Part shown: piece by piece, positions 8,256-15,738 of the stretch
Layout: every line of letters begins with the position of its first letter
How positions within the stretch are numbered: the first letter of the stretch is position 1
Source: Planctomycetales bacterium
GTDB taxonomy: Bacteria; Planctomycetota; Phycisphaerae; SM23-33
NCBI GenBank assembly: GCA_030592655.1
Contig: JAUVIQ010000005.1
Span: 1 to 31,477, forward strand
DNA length: 31,477 bases
Direction of reading: 5' to 3'
Notes under the pieces: generated by a model
Seen by the model: the letters and a program-made list of their open reading frames with translations, nothing else
Databases searched by the model: none
Told to the model about the DNA's origin: nothing
Position numbers and translations under genes: made by a program

Positions 8256-9683
8256 ATGGATCCGTCTTCTACCCCATCCTCAATGTTCGTCGGTGCGGCG
8301 CGGCGCGCGGCGCGCGGGATCAAACGCCTTCTTTGCCACACCCGGGGGCGGGGCGGGGCGGCCGTCGGGCCGGAGGACACCGCGCACGCGGATACAATGC
8401 TCCGTGCAGCCGGGTTCGATCCGTCGGGGGTGATCGTCTTCAGCGACGGACAAAGGGATGTCCATAACATCTTCGAGGTTGCGTTGCAGGCAATGATCGG
8501 ACGGGAGGTGTACCGACCTTACAAGGGCGGTCGAGCCGGCCTGCAGCCCAGGTACTACGACATTCGCCGGCTTGCCGACCCCAGTGATCTACCCGGCGCT
8601 CGCGCCGCTCTTGATTGGCTTGAGGCCCACGCCGAGAGTGGACCCGGCGATTGCTTCGGCTGGCCTTATGAATTTGACATTGACTTTCGCGGCGAGCGGA
8701 TTTCTGCGCCCTGGGTGTCCGCTTTCGGACAGGCGTACGTGGTGCTGGCGTACTTATGCTGGTTCCGCCACACGTCGGAGGCGCGATGGCTCGAGCGCGC
8801 CGTCGCGGGCGCAAGGCTATTCGGAGTTCCCTGCGCCGAGGGGGGTGTTGCGCACGTTTTCTCCGAACAGGAGGTGTGCTTTGAAGAGTTGCCGTCCGCG
8901 AGCACGCATATACTCAACGCGCACCTGATTTCGCTTCTTGCATTGGCCGAGGTGTTGTCCCTGCACCGTGATTGTCAATTGGAGTCCGCGCAGCAGCGGG
9001 GGCTGACGTTTCTGCGCAACAGGTGGGACGATTACGATACGGGATACTGGAGCCGCTACGATCTGTCCGGCAAACAGCATCTGTTTGCTCGCCTGTGTCC
9101 GGTTGCCGCCGAGCCGAAAGTGTTCCTGGGCAAGGCCGCCCTGATCGTGGGCGAACATGTCGTCGCGACGCTTGACCTGGCGGACAAATCGGCGCCGGCG
9201 GAAGGCGACTGCCGGGCGAGCGGAATCGACTGGGGCGGCGTGTTCGCTAAAGACGCCTTCCGAGGCCGACAGATCCTGCACGGCCCAGGCTTGCATCCGG
9301 AACCGGTACCGACCGGCACGCGGCAAAACACCTACCTTCTGATGCGTGCGGAACCTGATGAATCGCCCGGCAGAGCGGAACTGGAACTGGAACTTTTTGC
9401 CGAGAACGCCACAATCCTTGAGGTTCACGTTCGCGATCTGTCGTGCACCGACCTTGCTTTTCGACCGTTGCGACCCGAAAGTAAAGTTGCCCTCGACAAG
9501 GGTCTGAATCACGTCAGGCTTCCAGTTGAAAGAAAGGACCTTGGTGAGCCACTTTCGGCGGAGTACCACGATTTTCACGTAACGATACTGGAACTCCTGG
9601 CAGATCGTACGCAGGACGAACTGATTCGCGTGCTCGCGGGACGTTTCGGCTCCTACCGGCAGAAGGACCGCACTTTGAAGTAA
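8256..9683 (+). CDS. Glucuronyl C5-epimerase-like protein
   Basis: This 475-residue protein is probably related to heparosan/heparan D-glucuronyl C5-epimerase, which converts GlcA to IdoA in a polymer. The start is the ATG at 8256, eight bases after the ATPase stop and preceded by AGAGGAAG. The open frame upstream overlaps wzt and is not coding. Three blocks match the epimerase C-terminal domain as I remember it: PWVSAFGQAYVVLAYL from about residue 152, CFEELPSASTHILNAHLISLLALAEV around 208-233 (written here as one description of a helix pair), and YDTGYWSRYDL at 260-270, which keeps both tyrosines. Animal enzymes have EEYP where this protein has EELP (210-213), so a conserved tyrosine is replaced. 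The last ~200 residues are beta-rich and unrecognised. No signal peptide is visible. Activity on an undecaprenyl-linked or nascent cytoplasmic glycan is inference; it could also be a diverged non-epimerase. Confidence 0.7.
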   Translation: MDPSSTPSSMFVGAARRAARGIKRLLCHTRGRGGAAVGPEDTAHADTMLRAAGFDPSGVIVFSDGQRDVHNIFEVALQAMIGREVYRPYKGGRAGLQPRYYDIRRLADPSDLPGARAALDWLEAHAESGPGDCFGWPYEFDIDFRGERISAPWVSAFGQAYVVLAYLCWFRHTSEARWLERAVAGARLFGVPCAEGGVAHVFSEQEVCFEELPSASTHILNAHLISLLALAEVLSLHRDCQLESAQQRGLTFLRNRWDDYDTGYWSRYDLSGKQHLFARLCPVAAEPKVFLGKAALIVGEHVVATLDLADKSAPAEGDCRASGIDWGGVFAKDAFRGRQILHGPGLHPEPVPTGTRQNTYLLMRAEPDESPGRAELELELFAENATILEVHVRDLSCTDLAFRPLRPESKVALDKGLNHVRLPVERKDLGEPLSAEYHDFHVTILELLADRTQDELIRVLAGRFGSYRQKDRTLK

Positions 9684-9769
9684 TCCTGGATTTCCGGAGG
9701 ATTGCAGACCTTGACTTCAACGGTCGGAATGCTAATAATCGTGTAGTTTATTGCCTTTTGGTGCCAGCG

Positions 9770-11179
9770 ATGACCCGCACGGACGATTACTACAAGCAGA
9801 AGGGCCTGTTTGGCCGTCAGCCTGAGCCGTACCAGGTCCAGGTCCGGACGGACATTCTGGACCTGTTGCCTGACGATATCGAAAGCGTTCTGGACGTCGG
9901 CTGCGGAGATGGTTATATAACCGACGCGCTGCCGGAACATCTCCAAGTCGTCGGGCTGGACATCAGCGCCGAGGCCCTTCGACATGCGAAATGCCAAACC
10001 AGGGTCGGCTCGATCACCGAGATTCCCTTCACCGATGGGTCTTTTGATCTGGTAATGGCCAACGATATTATCGAGCATCTTCCGGACGGGGAGCATGCCG
10101 GGGCGCTGGCCGAACTGACTCGCGTTGCGACCAAATACGTGCTTGTAACTGTCCCGCACCGTGAGCAACTGGAGGCCCAACAGGCTCGGTGTGCCGAATG
10201 CGGGTGCGTCTATCACCTTAATCGCCATCAACGAGCATACGATGAGAAAAGTCTCCGCGATCTATTTGGCGGCTCGCTCCGGCCGGTGGAGATCCGATAC
10301 TCCGGCGACCTTACGCTTTCGCCGCCGGACCCGACCATTCCCATCAAACACGGGCAGGGGTTCTTCCGGACGTGGGAAAAGGGTATCTGCCCCGACTGCG
10401 GGTCCGGCGAGCAGGTTGCCGGTAACAGCGACAGCCTCTTCTTTCAAGCCCTCAATGCCATCTGCTGCACGGTCTGGTCCAGGACGCTTCGTGATCAGCC
10501 CCGACGAAACAACCGGACTGAAATCATGGCCCTTTACGCCAGGAAGCCGACCACGCGCACACCGAAAACACAGCAACACGAAGAAAAGATCGGAAGCCCC
10601 CTGGACATCGATTTCAGCAACAAGTTCCAATCGGTCAGCCTCGGTTTTACGCTCGGCTCGCCGTGGGCTCAATTTCACTTACCTGCCGAAGCAGTGATCA
10701 GCGCCGAGGGTATCGGCCGGGCCCCGGATGCGACCAAGGCCGTCTGGATCCCGATTCGGATCCCCGTCGAAGCCGAGGCGGGCGACACGATCCGTATTCA
10801 CGCATCGGGCAGCAAAGGATCGGGCACCCTTGGGCTTACCTGCACCGACGGCATCAGCCACATCGACCGGATACTTTTCAAGAAAAGGATTAGATCGACG
10901 GACCGGTGTATCGAAGTACGCCTGCCGGAAAGGCTCTGGTCCGACCAGTACGGCACGATCCTGGGTCTTCATCTTTCCGGTAAGGTGCGGGTGCACCGTA
11001 TGAGTTATGAACCCGCGGTCCGGTCGAGGCCGGAAACGACTTTCCTCCGGCTCCGCGCCGGGCACAACATCCTTTACGCCGACCGGACCGAGCCGGCGGT
11101 CTCGTGGGGACTGACCGTTGAGTCTGAAGGATACTACCCCCAACCGGACCTTGAATTACAGCGGGTGGACGTCGAGTGA
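9770..11179 (+). CDS. SAM-dependent methyltransferase with zinc-knuckle and beta-rich C-terminus
   Basis: This 469-residue class I methyltransferase uses S-adenosylmethionine. Motif I, VLDVGCGDGY, is at residues 40-49. The acidic loop VVGLDIS follows near 65, and FDLVMANDIIEHL near 95-107 is typical of the Methyltransf_11 group. After the catalytic domain come two CxxC pairs, CAEC near residue 141 and CPDC near 207, which may bind zinc. Residues from about 265 to the end are an unrecognised beta-rich domain. I start at the ATG at 9770; a TTG four codons earlier (9758) is possible and neither has a strong ribosome binding site. In ABC-exported O-antigens, methylation often caps the chain end that Wzt then recognises, so a chain-terminating role fits, but sugar modification elsewhere is equally possible. 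Confidence 0.78.
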   Translation: MTRTDDYYKQKGLFGRQPEPYQVQVRTDILDLLPDDIESVLDVGCGDGYITDALPEHLQVVGLDISAEALRHAKCQTRVGSITEIPFTDGSFDLVMANDIIEHLPDGEHAGALAELTRVATKYVLVTVPHREQLEAQQARCAECGCVYHLNRHQRAYDEKSLRDLFGGSLRPVEIRYSGDLTLSPPDPTIPIKHGQGFFRTWEKGICPDCGSGEQVAGNSDSLFFQALNAICCTVWSRTLRDQPRRNNRTEIMALYARKPTTRTPKTQQHEEKIGSPLDIDFSNKFQSVSLGFTLGSPWAQFHLPAEAVISAEGIGRAPDATKAVWIPIRIPVEAEAGDTIRIHASGSKGSGTLGLTCTDGISHIDRILFKKRIRSTDRCIEVRLPERLWSDQYGTILGLHLSGKVRVHRMSYEPAVRSRPETTFLRLRAGHNILYADRTEPAVSWGLTVESEGYYPQPDLELQRVDVE

Positions 11180-11216
11180 TGGATAAGTCGGATAGGTCGC
11201 AACAGGGAGTGATTCT

Positions 11217-12311
11217 GTGGCGGAAGGTCTAAATATCGTACGTGTGGTCGGCGCTCGCCCCCAGTTCATGCAGGCTGCGGTGTTGCGGCGTGAACTGCTG
11301 CGCCGCGGGCACAGGGAAATCCTCATCCACACCGGTCAGCACTATGACGAGGCTATGAGCAAGGTCTTCTTCGATGATCTGGGTCTGGACCGACCGGACA
11401 TGAACCTGATGATCGGCTCGGCAAGCCACGGCGCTCAAACCGGACAAATGATGCAGTCGCTGGAACAGTATCTCCTGGATCATCGCTGTAACGCGGTGGT
11501 CGTTGACGGCGACACCAACTCCACACTGGCCGGGGCATTAGTGGCTGTGAAGATGCACATTCCGCTTGTGCACGTGGAGGCGGGTCTGCGCAGTTTTGAC
11601 ATGCGGATGCCTGAAGAGGTCAACAGGATCGTAACGGATCGGATCGCGGATCTGCTCTGCGCGCCGACGGAGACGGCCGTGAGCAATCTTGAGCGCGAAG
11701 GTCTGGGATCAAACGTCGTGCGAACCGGCGACCTGATGTACGACTGCTTCGGTCGTTTCCGGGATCGGGCGAGCAAGGTGGTCCTGGACCAGATGAATCT
11801 GGAACCGGACGGTTACTTTCTAGCCACTGTGCACCGGGCCGAGAATACCGACCAGAGCGAACGACTTGGGAACATTCTCCAGGCTCTGACCGCCCTGCCG
11901 CTTCCGGTGATCCTTCCGGTCCACCCGAGGGTCAGTGGAAAAATTCGGCAGTTCACAGACCGCTCCGCTTCCCTCGGAGCACTTCGTCCGGTCGATCCGG
12001 TCGGTTATCCGGAGATGCTGGCGCTGGAGTCCGGCGCCAAGTGCATCTTCACAGACTCCGGCGGCGTCCAGCGCGAGGCGTTCTTCTGGGGAAAACCAAG
12101 CGTAGTCCTGCGGGAAACGACCGAGTGGCGTGAAATTCTCGAAGGAGGCTGGTCCAAGCTGGTCGGATGGCGCCAACAGGACATATTGGACGCTTACGAC
12201 TACTTCGACAAGCATTGCCCTGAGATTCCCTCGCAGGTGAAGGACGACATTTTCGGCGGAGGACGAGCCGCTGAGCGAGTGGTCGATGCGATGGAGACTT
12301 TTCTGCCATGA
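11217..12311 (+). CDS. wecB: UDP-N-acetylglucosamine 2-epimerase (non-hydrolysing)
   Basis: This 364-residue cytoplasmic enzyme interconverts UDP-GlcNAc and UDP-ManNAc, supplying ManNAc or ManNAcA units. Family motifs are present in order: GARPQFMQAAVLRREL at the N-terminus, VDGDTNSTLAGALVA, VHVEAGLRSFDMRMPEEVNR, and TDSGGVQREAFFWGKP near the C-terminus with the nucleotide-binding serine/glutamate pattern. Length matches the family. It begins with GTG, supported by GGGAG just upstream. The last base pairs overlap the next ATG (ATGA), so the genes are coupled. The N-terminal GARPQF rather than the common GTRPE is seen in many relatives that act on other UDP-HexNAc sugars, so the exact substrate is not certain. 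Confidence 0.9.
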   Translation: MAEGLNIVRVVGARPQFMQAAVLRRELLRRGHREILIHTGQHYDEAMSKVFFDDLGLDRPDMNLMIGSASHGAQTGQMMQSLEQYLLDHRCNAVVVDGDTNSTLAGALVAVKMHIPLVHVEAGLRSFDMRMPEEVNRIVTDRIADLLCAPTETAVSNLEREGLGSNVVRTGDLMYDCFGRFRDRASKVVLDQMNLEPDGYFLATVHRAENTDQSERLGNILQALTALPLPVILPVHPRVSGKIRQFTDRSASLGALRPVDPVGYPEMLALESGAKCIFTDSGGVQREAFFWGKPSVVLRETTEWREILEGGWSKLVGWRQQDILDAYDYFDKHCPEIPSQVKDDIFGGGRAAERVVDAMETFLP

Positions 12312-13345
12312 GGATATTTCACGGTCCGAAGAATCCCGGGGGTATGGCGGGAATTTTAGCGCGTGCCCAGCGACAGCTGGGGCATGAGGCAACGTCCGCC
12401 AGTTACCGTTCCACCGGTTTCAACTACGCCTGTGATTATTCGCTGAGATCGTCCACGATGTATAGCAAAATGGCGGAGTGGGCGTGCTACGTTGCCGGCA
12501 ACGCGCCGCAATTCCACGTGTTCCACTTCTATTTCGGGGAATCGCTGTGCGGGCCTGGACTGTGGGACGTACCATGGCTCAAGCGGATCGGCAAACGAGT
12601 GTTCTTCTACTTTTGCGGCTGCGATATCCGCGACTGCAAGCACGTCATCAACACTTACAAGCATAGTGCCTGCGCCGTCTGCTGGCCTATGCTTTGCAGT
12701 CGTAATCGCATCAAGGCCAGGAAAATCGCCCTGGAGTACGCCGACGGAATCTTCGTCAGCACGCCTGACCTGCTTGAGTTCCTGCCGGGCGCAAAACTTC
12801 TTCCCCAGCCGATCGACCTTGAACATTTCGCCTCGCTGTCGCAGAATCAAGGTGCTTCGGCGCCGCCGGGTCAGCCTGGCGTGGACAGACCGGTGCGGAT
12901 AGCGCACGCGCCCTCGAATCGCACGATTAAAGGTACGGATACGATCATCGCCGCCGTTGAGCGACTTCAACGACGGGGACTGAAAGTCCAGTTGGTTCTG
13001 GTGGAGAACCAGTCCCATGCCGGTGCAATCGCTGCCTGCAACCGGTGCGATCTGGCGGTGGACCAGCTCCTCGTGGGAACCTACGGACAATACGCGGTTG
13101 AGATGATGGCACTGGGCAAACCAACCTTCTGCCATATTCGTCAGGACGTACTGCCCCTGTATCCGCAAAGCTGTCCGGTAATCCGCGCTTCTACCGACGA
13201 TTTCGAGGAAGTTCTGGTCGAATGGGTCAGACATCCCGAGTGGTGGTCTGCCGCCGGCGAAAGCGGCAGGCGGTATGTCAAGCAAGTGCACGACATGTAT
13301 TCCGTCGCAAAGGTATGCCTCAAGGCCTACCAGGGAAACTTATAA
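12308..13345 (+). CDS. GT4-like glycosyltransferase with a cysteine-rich insert
   Basis: This 345-residue protein is probably a GT-B fold glycosyltransferase that adds a sugar to the growing glycan. It starts in an ATGA overlap with wecB. The N-terminal MRIFHGPKNPGGMAG resembles the glycine-rich first loop. The middle carries YFCGCDIRDCKH then ACAVCWPMLC (residues about 98-132), a cluster of six cysteines that could bind a metal. It occupies the place where related enzymes have GSDIR. Then comes YADGIFVSTPDLLEFLPGA and LPQPIDLEHF, typical of the hinge of GT4 enzymes, followed by a C-terminal nucleotide-sugar half (RIAHAPSNRTIKGTDTIIAAVERL, and VGTYGQYAVEMMALGKPTFC). Donor and acceptor are unknown. 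Confidence 0.75.
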   Translation: MRIFHGPKNPGGMAGILARAQRQLGHEATSASYRSTGFNYACDYSLRSSTMYSKMAEWACYVAGNAPQFHVFHFYFGESLCGPGLWDVPWLKRIGKRVFFYFCGCDIRDCKHVINTYKHSACAVCWPMLCSRNRIKARKIALEYADGIFVSTPDLLEFLPGAKLLPQPIDLEHFASLSQNQGASAPPGQPGVDRPVRIAHAPSNRTIKGTDTIIAAVERLQRRGLKVQLVLVENQSHAGAIAACNRCDLAVDQLLVGTYGQYAVEMMALGKPTFCHIRQDVLPLYPQSCPVIRASTDDFEEVLVEWVRHPEWWSAAGESGRRYVKQVHDMYSVAKVCLKAYQGNL

Positions 13346-13358
13346 TAGGAATTACCTC

Positions 13359-14666
13359 ATGCGTATCGTTATGGTAACAGATGACGTAGTTATTGATCGG
13401 CGAATTCTACAGGAGGCGGAAACGCTGATCGACCGGGGACACGAAGTCATTCTCATCGCTTCCGGGGAGGAGGAACTGCCGGAATTCGAATGGATCGGGC
13501 GGGTGAAAGTCGAGCGGATCCGGCGCCACATCCTGCTGACCGGGACCGATTCCCTCCGTGCCAAGGCGCTGAGGGTCATGCGAAAATTTTTCGTCCGAGT
13601 GGGTAAGAATACCGGAAGGGTAATCCGCTTTTTGGCCGTCCGCGCAGGGTATGTTCTGAAGAAGTTGGCCCTGTTGGCGCGAGGCGTTGTGTGGGGGCTG
13701 GTTCGCAAGAGCACCCTTTTACCGTTCGAGCGGGTAATTGTTAACCGCGTCCGTTGGTACAACCCGGACGTCATACATGTCCACGATCTGCCTTGCCTGA
13801 AAGTCGCCGTCTGTGCCGGCCGGCGTCTTCACATACCCCTGATATACGACGCCCACGAACTGTATCCGGAGATCAATACGCTTTCGCGGATGCAAAAGCG
13901 GACCCTCTCGCATCTGGAGAAACGCTTCATCCGCCACTGCGATCATGTTATTACGGTCAACCCGTTTATCGCCGAAGAGATGGCCGAGCGTTACGGTGTT
14001 GTCGAGCCAACGGTCATTTACAACGCTATCGACAGGCCTGAGGGATTTGATCCGAGCGTCGCGCCGAACCGCTTTCGGGAAAGCATGTCCATTGCCGACG
14101 ACGACGCCATCCTGCTGTACCAGGGTTGGATGTCCAAAACGCGAGGTTTGCAGGACCTTGTCAGGGCGATGAAAATGGTCGATGACAGAGTACACCTGGT
14201 CATGATGGGCTACGGCGAGGCCAGGGGGGAACTGGAGCAGATCGTTCGAGAGGAGAACCTGGGCGAGAGAGTTCATTTTAAAGAGGCGGTCGGACAGGAT
14301 GAACTGCTGTACTGGACGGCATCGTCGAATGCTGGAATCATCCCATACCAGCCGATAGATCTGAACAACTACTATTCTTCCCCGAACAAACTCTTCGAAT
14401 TCATCCAGGCGGCCCTTCCCATCATCGCCAACGACCTTCCGTTCCTGCGGAAGGTGGTGGCTGGAGAGGGATTCGGCGTCGTCGCCGAACTCCAAAGTCC
14501 GGACCAGTACGCTGGCGCAATTGGCGAAATGTTCGACGCATCACAGGGCGGACCGGAGCGGTTTCGCCTTAGACTTCTGGAGCGGGCAAGCGAGTACAAC
14601 TGGGCGAACGAGGAAAAGAAAATTTCCGCTATTTATAGTCAAATTGGATCGGTTGAACCGGAATGA
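13359..14666 (+). CDS. GT4 family glycosyltransferase
   Basis: This 435-residue retaining glycosyltransferase has the two-domain GT4 layout. The ATG at 13359 is chosen because AGGA lies eight bases upstream and MRIVMVTDDVVIDRRIL is the normal GT4 start; the open frame upstream overlaps the preceding gene. The N-terminal domain carries VIHVHDLPCLKVA and YDAHELYPE. The hinge follows with VITVNPFIAEEM and VIYNAID. The C-terminal domain has LLYQGWMSKTRGLQDLV and SSPNKLFEFIQAALPIIA, which carries the conserved glutamate that contacts the donor. A hydrophobic, basic stretch near residues 60-120 could lie on the membrane. It ends in an ATGA overlap with the next gene. Specificity cannot be read. Confidence 0.88.
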   Translation: MRIVMVTDDVVIDRRILQEAETLIDRGHEVILIASGEEELPEFEWIGRVKVERIRRHILLTGTDSLRAKALRVMRKFFVRVGKNTGRVIRFLAVRAGYVLKKLALLARGVVWGLVRKSTLLPFERVIVNRVRWYNPDVIHVHDLPCLKVAVCAGRRLHIPLIYDAHELYPEINTLSRMQKRTLSHLEKRFIRHCDHVITVNPFIAEEMAERYGVVEPTVIYNAIDRPEGFDPSVAPNRFRESMSIADDDAILLYQGWMSKTRGLQDLVRAMKMVDDRVHLVMMGYGEARGELEQIVREENLGERVHFKEAVGQDELLYWTASSNAGIIPYQPIDLNNYYSSPNKLFEFIQAALPIIANDLPFLRKVVAGEGFGVVAELQSPDQYAGAIGEMFDASQGGPERFRLRLLERASEYNWANEEKKISAIYSQIGSVEPE

Positions 14667-15664
14667 CGGATAGACCGAAAATCTTCAAGCTTGTTGTGCT
14701 GTCGGCTGTGATTGTTGTTATTGGTCCGGCTATCGCTATCGTGCTTCATTCACGTCCCACTGGTCGCCCCGCTACCAAGGCGGCATCTCCGCAGGACGGC
14801 GGGATCGAGGAAAAATACCGGCTTCCCCCATATTCTCCGAAGTCTGCCTGGTGCAAGGGTTTCGCTCGCCGGTTTGTTCTTGCCAATCCCGCCAGGGTTA
14901 ATGAATTTCTCTGGCGTGAGAAAAAAACAGCGCAGGCCGACTTCCGCCGGGCTTACGAAGGGACGCTGCGGATGTGGCTCGCCGAAGACCTGCGGGATCT
15001 TTCCGGAACCGAATTCGCAAAGACGCTGAAACGTAAAATAGAAGAATCGCTGAAAGCCGACACGCCAATGTTGAAACGATACTACCCTCGTGTGGGCGAA
15101 AAGGATTTACTGCTCGTTCACGTCAACAACCTGGTGCACGGGCATTATGAATTCAAGACGACGTATGGCCAGCCGGAAAACGCCGAATCGCTCTTGAGAC
15201 AACTGACGGGTGATTGTTCCGAACTAGGTCAAGCCGGAGCGGTTCTGGTGTCGCTGTTTCGGGAGGACGCGAAAATTTTCTTGTTCTGTTCTGATTACCA
15301 GACGGAACTGGGGCAATTCCAAACCGACCACTGTATCTATGTGACGAAGGATTACATCTTCGATCCGGTAGTAAATATGGTTATCCGGTCCGACCTGAAA
15401 CAGATACTGGAAATTGCGCCCGAAAAGCGATTTGAAAGTCTTATGGACAACGGCAGGATTTATCTGTTTCATAATCGTTATCTGATTCCGGACGTTCGTA
15501 AGAAGTGTATTAAGTCCTACGGTACGGACGGCGGGGTTCTTGTTTTTTATTATCCATGGTATCTTCGGGGGTTCGGACTAAAAGGTTCGAAGGAAAGACA
15601 CATGGACATTCCGCAGAATCTTATATTCGCGAGAAACGGTAAAAGTGGACAGGGACATCGGTGA
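14663..15664 (+). CDS. Membrane-anchored transglutaminase-like protein
   Basis: This 333-residue protein has one N-terminal membrane helix (about residues 10-28, LVVLSAVIVVIGPAIAIVL), which puts the rest outside the cytoplasm. The remainder has the order and spacing of a transglutaminase core: Cys185 in GDCSEL, His223 in DHCIYV and Asp234 in IFDPVVN. The C-to-H gap of 38 and H-to-D gap of 11 fit that superfamily. Members include crosslinking enzymes, peptidases and amidases, so the chemistry is open. It is sandwiched between a glycosyltransferase (ATGA overlap) and AsnB in what looks like one operon. That suggests a role in maturing or attaching the exported polymer (inference). I do not recognise a named family beyond this fold. 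Confidence 0.6.
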   Translation: MTDRPKIFKLVVLSAVIVVIGPAIAIVLHSRPTGRPATKAASPQDGGIEEKYRLPPYSPKSAWCKGFARRFVLANPARVNEFLWREKKTAQADFRRAYEGTLRMWLAEDLRDLSGTEFAKTLKRKIEESLKADTPMLKRYYPRVGEKDLLLVHVNNLVHGHYEFKTTYGQPENAESLLRQLTGDCSELGQAGAVLVSLFREDAKIFLFCSDYQTELGQFQTDHCIYVTKDYIFDPVVNMVIRSDLKQILEIAPEKRFESLMDNGRIYLFHNRYLIPDVRKKCIKSYGTDGGVLVFYYPWYLRGFGLKGSKERHMDIPQNLIFARNGKSGQGHR

Positions 15665-15738
15665 TGAATACACTGGCGATTTATTACGCCCGTATTAACA
15701 AACGATTGGGAGTGAAATCTACCGAATGTGTGGAATAG
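15664..15738 (+). CDS. Possible 24-residue coupling peptide ahead of asnB
   Basis: An ATG shares one base with the preceding stop (TGATG) and opens a 24-codon frame ending in TAG at 15736, inside the first codons of asnB. Its translation resembles nothing I know. It could help ribosomes pass from the preceding gene to asnB, or be chance. Confidence 0.2.
   Translation: MNTLAIYYARINKRLGVKSTECVE

Noticed and set aside
13275..13358. Upstream extension of the second glycosyltransferase frame
   Set aside because: It overlaps the preceding glycosyltransferase, and the GT4 N-terminus begins at 13359.
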